A DNA stretch of 64,000 nt, taken from NCBI GenBank assembly GCA_013146195.2, contig CM028382.1, forward strand, positions 54,156,430 to 54,220,429, given 5' to 3'. Origin of the DNA: Codonopsis lanceolata (lineage: Eukaryota > Streptophyta > Magnoliopsida > Asterales > Campanulaceae). The stretch's first letter is position 1. Every line of letters starts with the position of its first letter. Below the pieces are notes generated by a model. The model was not told the origin of the DNA. It saw only the letters and a program-made list of their open reading frames with translations, and searched no databases. Shown here piece by piece: positions 53,437-64,000 of this stretch. The position numbers were made by a program, and so were the translations under genes.

Positions 53437-53437
<1 letters not shown>
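53137..53437 (-). repeat. Probable outer part of the E3 5' LTR (U3)
   Basis: Sequence after the LINE tail with no coding content. It is rich in GCTCG, as in the rest of E3. It presumably completes U3, but the terminal TG (CA on plus) cannot be fixed; CAGGCA near 53432 is one candidate. Confidence 0.4.

Positions 53438-53524
<87 letters not shown>
53438..53524. repeat. (AT)35(GT)8 microsatellite at the edge of the nest
   Basis: About 70 bases of alternating AT followed by GT repeats. It separates the nest from the upstream region of the NPH3-type gene. Confidence 0.95.
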
Positions 53525-53525
<1 letters not shown>

Positions 53526-54840
53526 ATTTTTCAAAATTCTTAATGGTTAGTATTACAATAATATATTTATAATTAAAAACTTTTTAATTTATTCTTTTTA
53601 TTTTATTTTTCTTTTAATTTTTTTATTTAAAAAATATATATGTCATGCGTTTAAACGTACTTAAAAACTAATATGCTTTTAAAGTGAAATATGTCGTAAT
53701 ATACGCTATAAGCTTACCACATCACATGTGTATATTCCCCTTTCTTTGGTTTTTTCCGACCATGACAGGAGAGTTTATTTTGTCTTAAATCTACTGCCGT
53801 TGAAGGCCAAGCAAAGTACTCAAAATAATACGTTTATGCTTTTTTTTTTTTTTGGCAGACCCATACCCACTTCACGTTTTTTCTTTCCAAGTTAAGGCCC
53901 AGTGGTCAACTCCATCGCAGTTCCTCCACTTCCCTGCAACGTGCAACCGTTGTTTCTTCTTCTGCAGTGGTACATTCTAACACCACTAATCACGCGGGTC
54001 CCACCACCCAAAAGAAACAGATGAGCAGGAGTGACGAGTCCCCCCCACCCTTTCTCTCCCCAAACCCAAAACGCTCCTTTCATTGGATCCACGCCTTCTC
54101 AATTACAGCTACCCACGACACGTTCGACAAAATTCCTCACTCAAGTCACTCCCCCAACACACTCCCCAACTATCCAGCTCCCCCTCCCATCATTAGCCAT
54201 GTCCGGTTGTCTTTAGGCCTCTCTTTCTCAAATCCTCTGCCGTCCTAAACCAAGCAATTAAATATTCACCCAACACAATATGCACTTTGGAGTTTGGGTA
54301 TTTGTGGTGGTTGGGTTACGTTTTTTTTAGAAATGGGTCATGACCCTTCCTCAAAAAGTACGAATCTCGCAAGCACTCCTAAAATATAGTATTCCCTGGT
54401 TGGTTAGTGTGTCGTGACCTGTGCATTTTTATACTAAATGGACCATGCACGAGCTGGACCATGGCTGCTGCGGTTGTTGTTGAATGATGATGCTGGGTTG
54501 GGGTTTTTGTTGGCACTAATTTCGCCTTTTTATCAACACCCACAAAACAATAAAGCTTAGCTGTAACCAAGACCCCCCATTATTGTTGCTTTCCCCTTAA
54601 TCAAGCAAAGACACGAGTTAGACCAAGGATGACTTGAGTTTGACTCGTGCTCCGACTCAGTTTCGTGTTATCTGTGCTATGCGCCTGGCACTCTTGGCAT
54701 ATCTTTTTTTTGGATTCTCTAATTAAATGAAAAGGGTTGGTACTGGGTAGTTAAAATGATCATGGGGTTTTTGATGGCTTGAAATTTGAATTGGGCGAAG
54801 AGAAAGGAGGGATAGAAGGGTTTGGCTCATCAGCTCAGAC
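53525..54840 (+). other. Upstream region and presumed 5' leader of the NPH3-type gene
   Basis: No second gene. The C-rich stretch 53960-54250 has an open frame, but of biased composition and without recognisable domain, so it is left out. Before the start codon lie short upstream reading frames: ATG 54727 to TAG 54750, and ATG 54756 to TGA 54782 (nested ATG 54762). No firm TATA box is seen. The transcription start is unknown, so whether these are in the mRNA is unsettled. Confidence 0.5.
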
Positions 54841-54890
54841 ATGGCTCCTGCAGGCAAGTCTTCGGGATTCTATCGAGAAGGAAATGACTG

Positions 54891-54929
<39 letters not shown>

Positions 54930-56650
54930 CACACATGCTAGCTCTTTGGTTCAATTCTCGATCGATTTGCGGTTTTCTTGAGTTATTCAGAGATTAACTA
55001 GCAACGATCCAATTCAAAAGAAAAACCAGTTGATAATATCATTGGAATCCATGAATCTTCGTGTATTTCTGCTCCCGGAAAATCAATGTACTTTTTTCAT
55101 GTGGGTTCTTCCATTTGGTCCCAACTCCCAAACTTGATGGAATTGAGGAGGCTCATACTGGGTGATTTATTTTGGATGTTGTCAAGAGATTGCTGGTCTA
55201 ATGACACAAGTTATACAGCTTTTATTTTTTATGATTATGAGATATTTTATATTTTGCTATTGGTGGAAACATTTGAATGATGTGAATATTGTATGCTTCA
55301 TGATAGGTTCTGTAATGCAGGCTTGCCTAGTGATATCACTGTTGTCATAAACACTGTAAACTTCCATCTTCACAAGGTATGCCTCTTCTTTTACAATGAA
55401 TGATTTCACCCTCTTGTTTTCTCTCTCCGTGTGTTTATATAAATGGTGAGGGTGATTTGTTTACTTATTTATTTTCCTTTTGTTTGTGTTTTCTTCTTGG
55501 GTTATTGTTAAAAGGATGCCTCCAAGTGATATGGGTATCATCTTATTGTATGTGAATCCATAGCATGAGACAAGTACAAGTTGGTTTGATAACTTATCAA
55601 AAAAAAAAAGTTGGTTTGATCATGATTTTCTAATCAAAATCGAAGTGGTAGAATTAGATTATTAATAGTCCCGTCACTGAGATGATATAGGAGCAAGCTT
55701 TGGACAATAACATAGAAAACATTGGATATCAAGATTCCTATAAAAGTACAGAAGAAAAAGATCATAGAGGTTCAACCTTAATTATCGAGTCTTATGTAGG
55801 GTAAAAAATGTATCGACATGGCACATCAATCAAAAATTTTGTGAAATTGAATAAATGTAACAGATTCATTTTCCTTCTCTCCAAACACACCCCACGAAGA
55901 GAAATGTATATTGGTAATAAATAACGCCAAAATAGTCGGGATTTCTTGAAACCATTACCACTCTACTCATAGAATTTAGTTGTTTGGTGTATGGTAAAAT
56001 TCATCATAAATAATGACGCCATGTTTACAAAAAACCGGGTAAATTTTTAATTTTGTTTGTTCTTAATAATTGTAAATGATATGCGCATTAAACATAAAAA
56101 CATAAATCTTCAGAGTACGTTTTAGTGCTATTATTCTTATTTTCAAAAAGCTATGCTCAAAAAGATAATTAAATGAATTCTTCATTTAAATTTTTTAAAG
56201 AGTGCATCTGAAAGTGGGGATGAAAAAGAAAAACAGAAAATATGTTGAGAACATTAAATAAATAAGTATTTGCAGTCCATCCTTTGGGAAGTAGAGAATA
56301 AACATAACTATTTCCAATTTAAAGTTCTCAAACGAAGACATCTTTAAGCAAGCACTCTCGTGATATGCGCTGCGCTGCCTATATACATCGTCAAGATTGG
56401 ATGAAAAAGTTGGATTTCTCTATAAACTTCATAGTTAATATTTTTTTAAGTTGGATTTATCGGAATTTCGAATGACATTATTTCCCTATTTATGTCTACA
56501 AATGACTCGGGACATTTTAGAATCTCTTGAAGAGCCCAAGCTTATAAGAACTGAATCATGCACATAACCAAAATTGTGTGAAGTAAGAAAGCTATGGTTA
56601 CATTATGCCAACCATCTCTCGAAAATGAAAGTGAGCAAAATTAGATATTT

Positions 56651-56687
<37 letters not shown>

Positions 56688-59600
56688 TTTGTTTGTTCAT
56701 ACCTGTATTTATATGAGATACCTAATGAAGCAGAAATTAAAGTTTACAACAATATGGGAGTACTTAAAAAAAATATTAACTATGAAGTTGGAGGTTTGTG
56801 TTTGAATGGAAAATTGGCATCATAAGAAAGAACCACGTGAAGTGCCTTTCAAGTATACTAGGGCGGTATGTCCCTAATATGAATGATGTTGAGTTACTGA
56901 TGAAACAAATTAAGAAAATAAGAGCAAGCCTTGGCACAGCAGTAAGGTTGCACCATTGAGAGCAAGAGCTTATGGGTTCATATTAAAGAAAAGAACCTCT
57001 TCAATCACTTCTAGGAGCACGGCTGAGTGAATGAGTCCCTTCTAAGATCCCAGAATCTGGAGGCTTAGGCACTCAGCTACCTTCTCCAAATCCAATTAGA
57101 ATATAACTAAACATAAAACACTCACAACGTCAGAGATAATGGCTCTGCTTTCTTACACTTTTTAATATTTTATTTTATTTTGATAAAGTTCTCACTAGTG
57201 TTCTTTTCGATTTCGTTCTCTTTCTTTTATTTTTATATTTTAACTTCTCCTTGGATACAACATCCATCAATTCTACTCCATGTATTGTTACAGATCTGCA
57301 TTTGCTTGTACGCTTCAGATTTGACTGCAATCCTAAGGCTGAGAACTTTCTTTGAAAACATGCAAGGAAAGTGATAATCAAATAAGAATTCATCCTTATT
57401 CATATTAGATACAAACATTGAATTCAATGGCTAAGAAAGAACTCAATTGTATTTGTCCGTCTATTTCAGTAACCAAGTGCATGCACAAGATTTGAATACA
57501 AATTTTTTCTCCCGAGAAGTGGCAAGGGTACTCAGCCAAAAACATTGAGGTCCTTGGTTCCAATCCCCATACCGAGGGGACCAAACTTATCGATAAAAAA
57601 ATATCATAAATACTACAAGGGTGGGGCTATCCACACCCCATTTCCTGCAATGTACTACAATTTGCTGTAATCAAATCAAGTGACAACTTTAGCATCAAGG
57701 GAGTTCCAATACCCGTTTAGAACATTTTGCCCTCTCTGAAGTATTTGTGAACTTGAATTTTGAGATCAAGATTAATATTTATCGCGTGGACCTGTGATGT
57801 CAGCTGGATATTGACTTATATTCTAAAAAGGATCTGTTATTCATACTGTTTTAGTTAAAATCCAAGCAGACTACCCGTATCAGTAAGAAAATGTTGGATC
57901 CCCGTTATGCCTTGTTGTTATGACTGCTGCCTTCTCAGTATATGCACAATTTATGCCACAGGCCGTTGCTTATTTCAATCGCAAAGATTGAATTGATATC
58001 TTCATCTGCAAAAGAAAAAAATCTCTCTCTCTCTCTACACTGACTTTAATCCCGAAACAGGTCTTACTTGTCCATTTTCTGATGATACATTGAGTGGCAT
58101 TTTCTCTTATATCTGTATACTCGATTTCTTTTACTCCAATTTCTATTCAATAAGTACTGACAGAGTTCTGTGGTTGTGCTTACTAGACACTGATTATCTA
58201 GTATGCACTATTTTCTCCTAGCATCTTGAGCCTGCAATTTTTTACTCTGGATTCTAATTAAATGCGGACATTGCCTCCAGTTTCCTCTAACATCAAGATG
58301 TGGGAAGATAGCAAAAATAATTGAAGAAATACGAAATACCTATGAAGGGACTTTCACAACATCCTTAGAAGGATTTCCTGGCAGTCCTGACTTATTTTTG
58401 GTTGCAGCTAAATTTTGTTATGGTGTTCGTATTGAACTTACACCACGGAACATAGTGATGGTATATTGCGCAGCAGATTACCTTGAAATGATTGATGATT
58501 ATGGAGAAGAAAACTTGGTCTCCCAGTCGGAGAGTTATTTCCATAAGAATGTACTTCGAAACTGGAAGGATTGCATTCTGGCTCTCCGAAGTTGCGAAGC
58601 GATGATGCCAAGAGCAGACAATCTCCAAATAGTTAGCAAATGCTTGAATGCTCTATCAATGATGGTTTGTACGGACCCTAGTTTGTTTGGATGGCCAATG
58701 AGGATGTATGGTAGCTTACAGAGCCCTGGTGGTAGCATCCTATGGAATGGAATAAACACGGGTGCAAGAATCAGAAGCTGTGAATCTGACTGGTGGTTTG
58801 ATGACATCTCATATCTAGGCGTGGCCTTATTTGAGAGACTTATCCTAGCAATGAAAGTCAAGGGTATGCGACCTGAAAATTTAACACGTGCCATAATGTA
58901 CTATGCAAGAAAGTATCTTCCAGGGTTGGGCCGATGGCAAGGTGGACAAGGTGCCAAAGCTAGATCACTTGCGAGTTATAGTATGACACCTGCTGTTGTT
59001 GATCAGAGGGTTCTACTGGAATGCATTGAAAAACTTCTTCCGAATAAGAAAGGGAAGTCCTTTTGCCGTTTCTTGTTGGGGCTTCTACGCGTTGCACTGA
59101 TATTGGGTGTTAGTCATGAATGCCGGGACTCTCTAGAAAGGAAAATAGGAATGCAGCTGGAACTGGCAACCCTAGATGGTCTGCTGATTCCTACTTATGC
59201 GGATTCTGACACCTTATATAACACTGAATGTGTTGGACGGATAATAAACTATTTTTTATCTTCCGATCAAATGGTTACTGCATTTTCTCCATCATCAGTT
59301 GACCTAGAAATGTCACCTTCACTTGTACCATTGAGGAAAGTTGCAAAGTTGGTGGACAGATATATTGCCGAGGTTGCTTCTGATGTGAACTTGAAACCCA
59401 AAAAGATACAATCACTTGCAGAGGCTCTTCCTGAATCTTCAAGATCTTTGAGTGATGGATTATACAGGGCACTGGATATATATTTCAAGGTTTGAACTGA
59501 TTTACCACTCAAATCTGCACTCTCTATTTGCTGCTTGGATAATCTATTTAATTGAAACTGTTTTCGTGTGAGCATCAATATATGCGGCCCATTTTGTTTA

Positions 59601-61139
59601 TATTTGCATCAATTGCTGTGCTTTTAAATATATACTGAACAGGGAGTTGGATCCCATCTAGGTCTGTCCTTGGGGGATCCCCAACAGGTGAAATGCTGCT
59701 ACACATGCACCTAAGAAGAGATTGCTACAACTTCAGTCCAACTACAAGGAATTTTTTGTCCTAAATGATGTAGGGGTTGGAAGTGCTACCTCCTTATCAC
59801 TCATAGAACTCGTGCTTGACTTCTTTGGGGAAGTTAACCATTCCTGCGATAAACGTTTGATTATTTCTTGAATTTCTAATACTATACAATTTTTAAATTG
59901 GTAGCGTTATTACAGAGTTTTCTATGGTTATCATTTTATATTCTAAACTAATTATAGAATATTGATCTGAAAAATGAAAAGTGTGACCAGAAAAAAAAAA
60001 AGAAAAAAAAAACTAATAGGGTCTTTTTTACTGAACTAAAGTATTTCAATTTATTGGGTCCTCAAAGCTGCTGCATGATTTCACTTATTTGGAGGGACTC
60101 AGGTCCAGGCTCAGTTAGCAATTATCAATCACAATCGTAATTAAAAAACCATTACATAACAAAAAGTTGGGACAAATTGAGTTCAACTAGCATCAGGCAG
60201 TCACTGAAGATTAGCCTTGTACCTCCAAAGGTAAGGTCTCTAAGGAGGAGCTGTTAGTTGTATGGTTTTGCCGCTACTCCCCCTCTCTCCCCCCCCCCCA
60301 TCCCTTCCCCAAGGCTTTCGGCCTTATGAAGGTCAATTTTCTGCTTGAGCTTCCCACCATTATATTGTTCCATTCTTTTTATGTGTGTTTGCCCTTCAGA
60401 TTTAGTTTTGGCTGTCCCATGGTTAGTCAACATTTTTACGTTATTCATGCATGTATGCCGATTGCTGGCAGAGCATATTAAAAGAATGTGTGAATCCTTT
60501 TTGCTCAACCAAAACTTGAAATAAAACTGGTACTAAATTGAGAACATGAATTCTCATGAAATGGTGCAGGCGCACCCTTGGCTACTGGATAAAGATAAGG
60601 AGCAGCTTTGCAATATCATTGACTATCAGAAGCTCTCAATTGATGCTTGTGCCCATGCATCTCAAAATGAAAGGTTGCCTCTTAGAGTTGTTCTTCAAGT
60701 CCTCTTCTTTGAGCAGATGCAATTGCGAACAGCTCTTGCTGGTTGCTTACATGTCTTGGATCCTGAAAATGCCCCTCCCGGTCCCACAACTGTTCCAAGT
60801 GATGTGGCTGGCCAGATTGTACAGAGGGATGGGTGGGTGACTGTTGTGCGTGAGAACCAGGTTCTGAGAGTGGGCATGGAAAGGATGAGATCCAGAGTCG
60901 GGGAACTCGAAGAAGAATTCAGCAGGATTAAGCAAGAGATGAAAAGAGTGACTAAATCACATAGCTCCATTAATTCTCCCCGTTTTCTTGCCCGGAGGAT
61001 TGGGTGCAATCTTCTTCAGCGGTCCTCGGATGCACAAGGAGACATTGTAGATAGCACAGGGCCCTCTCCAAGAGTGTCAGTTGAACGAGCAAGAGCCTCC
61101 AACCACTCCCAACATCGAAAAAGCTTCTCCTTGTTTTGA
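54841..61139 (+). CDS. BTB-NPH3 (NRL) family protein, four exons, intact
   Basis: Exons 54841-54890, 55307-55376, 58281-59489 and 60570-61139; 632 codons. Splice sites: TG|GTACTC, ATAG|GTTCTG, AAG|GTATGC, CCAG|TTTCCT, AAG|GTTTGA, GCAG|GCGCAC; frames join without a stop. Residues about 25-125 form the BTB/POZ domain (GLPSDITVVI, FHLHK|FPL, YCAADYLEM). The NPH3 domain runs from DWWFDDIS (210) to about 500 (MYYARKYLPGLGRW; LLRVALILG; LRVVLQVLFFEQMQLRTAL). A coiled coil follows (about 535-572) and the C-terminus is HRKSFSLF. Length is normal. NRL proteins are plasma-membrane-associated CUL3 adaptors or scaffolds in phototropin and auxin-transport pathways. The ATG is chosen because it gives the usual short N-terminus before the BTB. 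The Arabidopsis relative is not assigned. Confidence 0.93.
54894..54926. repeat. (CT)16 microsatellite at the start of intron 1
   Basis: It begins three bases after the GT donor of exon 1, so the donor reads GTACTCTCT. Length changes here could affect splicing of a weak donor. Confidence 0.9.
54927..55306 (+). other. Intron 1 of the NPH3-type gene (remainder)
   Basis: T-rich intron with acceptor TTCATGATAG at 55297-55306. A second AG (GCAG at 55317-55320) lies 14 bases further but would break the frame (in-frame TAG). Confidence 0.8.
55377..58280 (+). other. Intron 2 of the NPH3-type gene, 2.9 kb
   Basis: Donor GTATGC, acceptor TTGCCTCCAG. Much longer than the other introns. It holds a (GT)n(TTTG)n tract at 56654-56698 and, just before it, a dispersed repeat shared with 61960-62030. 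No coding remnant of a transposon is seen. The rest is AT-rich. Confidence 0.85.
56601..56665. repeat. Dispersed repeat, copy 1 (in intron 2)
   Basis: ATGCCAACCATCTCTCGAAA followed by ATGAAAGTGAGCAAAATTAG and ATATTT. The same order with few changes is at 61964-62011. Similarity stops near the GT tract. Confidence 0.75.
59490..60569 (+). other. Intron 3 of the NPH3-type gene, 1.1 kb
   Basis: Donor GTTTGA is weak beyond GT; acceptor GGTGCAG. It has a C-run at 60291-60299 and an A-run near 59990. If it is not spliced, translation stops one codon into the intron (TGA at 59493-59495), giving a protein without the C-terminal coiled coil. Confidence 0.8.
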
Positions 61140-61504
61140 GTTGTGAAGACTGTGTTTAGCATATCCAATATGTTGGGTATGAGCCTCTGAGCCGTTTTAT
61201 CCGGAAGTAGTTTTTGCTGAATGGCTGAGGAGAGTTTCTCGAGATGGAGATAACAATCTTGTACTGACGGCCCGATGCACTGCACATTAAACATGCATAT
61301 TATTGTTCCAGGTTACAGCCTCCATACAAGTAAATACAAAAGGCACATAGAGAATAGAATGGCAGGTTTAATGCCAACTTCTTGGGTTATACATACATGT
61401 ACAGTCCCATGGAACAAGTTAGTTTTCTCAAACATTGGGTATATATCAAAGACTCCTTCATCTTGAACTCTATATGTGTAGTGTGTACAATGCTTTTACG
61501 CTTT
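61140..61504 (+). other. 3' UTR and downstream region of the NPH3-type gene
   Basis: Follows TGA 61137-61139. No strong AATAAA is seen before 61600 (AATAAA at 61603-61608). The 3' end is not fixed. Confidence 0.5.
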
Positions 61505-61680
61505 TAGGCAAAAACTTACGTAAGACGGTCGTATGGATATTTTTTGTAAGACGGATCTTTTTTATCCAACTCACCGTGTGTTGGTGGGTTGAGTTGTAAG
61601 AGAATAAAGCTCCGTACGTCTTACTAATTAAGATCCGTAAGACCATTACGGGAGACTTACTCGTACGTTTAACGGTTTAA
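61505..61680. repeat. Possible small fold-back element
   Basis: GTAAGACGG occurs twice (about 61520 and 61549), and CGTCTTAC and CCGTAAGACC occur further on (61615-61645), with CAACTCACC and GGTGGGTTGAGTTG arms between them. The arrangement suggests an imperfect hairpin of MITE type; the ends are not defined. Confidence 0.3.
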
Positions 61681-61765
61681 TCCCTTCGGTTATCAATGGA
61701 GACAAGATTTTGTTTCGGCGCACTCTATATGTATTGTGGAGTGCTTGTTCATACATACTTGATAC

Positions 61766-61963
61766 TTCCTTCGTTTTCAAAACGTAGTTTATTTTGATTC
61801 GGCACACCATTTAAGAAAAACTAATTGCTTATATTATAAATGTTAATGAAATATGTGGTTTCATTTTGAGTAAGTGACTATAATTAAAGTAGGTCGAAAA
61901 AATAAGAATAAAATGATAAAAAAAATTCTTAAAATGAAAAGTTTTAAAAAACGACAATTCCAT
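61766..61963. repeat. Possible Stowaway-like MITE fragment
   Basis: TACTTCCTTCGTTTTCAAAA followed by CGTAGTTTATTTTG resembles the CTCCCTCCGT-type termini of Stowaway elements with a TA target. The matching right end is not clear, so it may be a solo fragment. Confidence 0.3.
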
Positions 61964-62035
61964 TAAGCCAACCATCTCTAGAAAATGAAAGTGAGCAAAA
62001 TTAGATATTTGTGGGTGTTTATTTGTTTGTCCGTG
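61964..62035. repeat. Dispersed repeat, copy 2
   Basis: AAGCCAACCATCTCTAGAAA and ATGAAAGTGAGCAAAATTAG as in intron 2, followed by ATATTTGTGGGTG and TTTGTTTGTC where copy 1 has the GT and TTTG tracts. Confidence 0.75.
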
Positions 62036-63289
62036 ACCTCTACTCAAAAAAGGCTTGAAAGAAGAGAAAATGTCATCATTGAGTTCCCTAGGCATAAAAG
62101 AGAAATAGTTGCAGGTGTGACTGTACTGACAACTGACCCTTGGATCTGGGGGATCATCTTTACTGATGCAGGCCCCATTTGCCAAAGCAGGATAGCTGTC
62201 AATTATAGCTACAGTCAACTGTTTCGTCAACGGCCTGCTTGCCGCAAGCACGTGAGAATTAGACAAACTAGCAATTGATTACTATTCCTTCCCTTGCTGT
62301 TAAATAATTTACTATTTTATTTTAAGATGTTTTATTTAAAGAATTTATTTTTAAAAATTAAAATATAAAAATATTATTTTATTAATAATAAAATACTAAA
62401 AATATTTTTTTTTAAGTTTGATTTTTGAAAACTCTTTATCCAAAACAAAGAAATAAAATATACAAACCATTAATTCGGAACATCAAATCATTGTAAATCA
62501 ACTTAGTTGCACTCATACTGCTGTAACAAAACCTTCCACTAGTATCATTTGTTTGTCACTTTATCTCAATCATTGGTTGAGAAGTCTAGATCTCTTATGT
62601 ACTCAATTTGAGTTCTTAATTGAGATGCAATGGTTGATTGTGATGAAGTGACACACAAGTGGTACATAAATTGTGCATAGGAGATCTGAGTTCCAAACTT
62701 TATACCATTATTGGTTAAGATGAAAGTAGTAAACAAATGGTACAAAGTGATGCCACATGAGATTTGATTCCATAAAAGGGAAGGTTGTTTCTTAAAAAAA
62801 TATTAGATAAACAAAAATATCCTTAAACCTAATAAGGTCATGTACAACAATGGATCATATTTGATCCCCATTTAATATTCTACTCATTAAAAATAAATAT
62901 AAAAATTTATTTGATATTCATAATCTATCCAAACAAAATAATCATACAATAGCTTGACACAAACCCCAAAAATCTTTCATACCTCACCATCTTTATTCCC
63001 AATAACTTCAAAATTTGAAAAAATTCATTTGGTGTCCAAATGAGTCAAACCAAGTCTCTATTTATAGATAAAAAAAATTTACTTCTTAATTTTTTTTTTT
63101 TTATGAATTGCAAAAAGGCCAAAAATCAAAGAAAAAAAAATATTAAATGGCCCAGTCATTTTGGAGAGAGAAAAAGAGCAATGGCCGGAAGAAAAGGTAA
63201 AGTGTTGTTTTTTTTCCGAAAAATGAGCGGTGTCTTGGACAGAGACTTGAGAGGGCTGAATCAAATTTGAGCCTCTGTTAAACCCACTC

Positions 63290-63381
63290 TAAACACCAAC
63301 AATTAAATAAAGGTTTAACAAGTAAATTTGTTATAAGTAGAAAATATGGTATAGACATAAATAATCATATATTTAATAAAC
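63290..63381. repeat. Direct repeat, copy 1
   Basis: Starts AAACACCAACAATT and runs to ATATTTAATAAA. The partner is at 63911-64000, about 620 bases away in the same orientation. Confidence 0.75.
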
Positions 63382-63910
63382 CACTCACTATTATTTAAGG
63401 TTAAACAAGTAAAATTAAATGAATTAATCAATTCCATAGAGAAAAAAAAATATTTGTCCCTCAACTTGTATCTAACTTTAAATTAGGTCATACATTTTTT
63501 AATTTTATTCATTTTGTCTCATATGTTAAAAAAAAAATTGTCAGGTTCCTGTTTTGTGACTTTGTCAATACCATTACAAATGTCATCCAATATTTTTGAA
63601 TATGATGAAAATACACTTATAAGTTAATGGACCAAAAATTTATTGGAATCTAAAAATATATGGACTTACTTTTTAAAATATGTTTAAGATTTGTTATAGA
63701 GAAATTTGAGTAAACGTTATTAGAAATATATGGGAGGTTTTAATAATAATAATAAATTTGATGTTAAGTGTTTAGATATTAAACAAAGTGATAGTTTCTT
63801 TAGTTATTACCTGTAAACGAGCTAAGTAGAAAATATGGTATCTTTCTATATATAAAAGGGAAGGTTGTTTTTTATAAATTAGTAGGTGGAAAAAAATAAC
63901 CATATACCTA

Positions 63911-64000
63911 ATAAACACCAACAATTGAATTAAGCATAAACAAGTAAATTTGTTATAAGTAGAAAATATGGTATAAACATGAATAATACTATATTTAATA
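63911..64000. repeat. Direct repeat, copy 2 (runs off the window)
   Basis: Starts AAACACCAACAATTGAATT and ends at the window edge at ATATTTAATA. It has a few substitutions against copy 1. The pair could be the ends or halves of a small non-autonomous element. Confidence 0.75.

Larger units (their letters stand above)
62036..64000. other. AT-rich intergenic region
   Basis: No gene supported. A direct repeat of about 90 bases is at 63290-63381 and 63911-64000 (truncated by the window end). It contains AACAAGTAAATTTGTTATAA then GTAGAAAATATGGTATA. The phrase AAAAGGGAAGGTTGTTT occurs at 62775 and 63855, with ACCTAATAA further on in both, so a larger repeated unit is likely. Confidence 0.6.

Noticed and set aside
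53967..54248. A 93-codon protein upstream of the NPH3-type gene
   Set aside because: C-rich, Pro/Ser-biased composition, no domain, and placed in the promoter or leader; chance open frame.
58398..59495. Exon 3 as a complete single-exon gene
   Set aside because: It lacks the BTB start, which is supplied by exons 1 and 2 with matching phases, and the end continues into exon 4 with matching phase.
1..64000. tRNA or rRNA genes
   Set aside because: None seen. The only tRNA-like sequences are the primer binding sites of the retrotransposons.

Overview
KIND OF SEQUENCE. This is nuclear DNA of a flowering plant, probably a dicot (AT-rich, T-rich plant-type introns). It is almost entirely retrotransposons: Athila-type and Tat-type Ty3/gypsy elements and a plant LINE with a 3' RNase H domain. 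They abut one intact host gene, a BTB-NPH3 family gene, at the right end. LAYOUT. E1 (1-6357, +): the 3' part of an Athila-like element, with integrase end, env-like ORF and 3' LTR. E2 (6358-25146, -): an Athila-like element into which E1 is inserted; it has a 5' LTR, tRNA-Asp type PBS, gag, DLGAS protease, RT, RNase H, integrase and a decayed env-like ORF with its own TATA-type promoter module. E3 (25147 to about 53430, -): an older Tat-like element with two RNase H domains and an antisense coiled-coil ORF; E2 sits in that antisense ORF. E4 (32589-51681, +): a 19.1 kb Tat-like element inserted in the E3 5' LTR. It is complete end to end, with 1.93 kb LTRs, PBS and an exact 5-bp target duplication CTCGG. 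Besides gag-pol it carries two decayed, intron-containing antisense genes, one resembling plant mobile domain (PMD) proteins. A 5'-truncated LINE (about 51968-53136) lies in the rest of the E3 LTR. The nest ends at an (AT)n(GT)n tract near 53438-53524. ASSEMBLY WARNING. A run of exactly 100 N (17215-17314) separates two copies of the same 8.0 kb: 9173-17214 matches 17315-25356, starting and stopping at the gap and including the same E3 flank. Reading frames deteriorate toward the gap in each copy. This looks like two contig ends that overlap but were never merged, so E2 is probably present once and the region is about 8 kb too long. Many differences fall at CTG/CAG, consistent with consensus errors at CHG-methylated cytosines. 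RIGHT END. The BTB-NPH3 gene (+; exons 54841-54890, 55307-55376, 58281-59489, 60570-61139; 632 codons) has clean splice sites, no disabling change and a C-terminus resembling the 14-3-3 site of NPH3. Downstream is AT-rich intergenic DNA with small repeats. HOW IT FITS TOGETHER. Insertion order is E3 first, then E2, E4 and the LINE into E3, then E1 into E2. All elements carry stops or frameshifts, often TAG or TGA in otherwise open frames. Only the NPH3-type gene is likely to have a host function.
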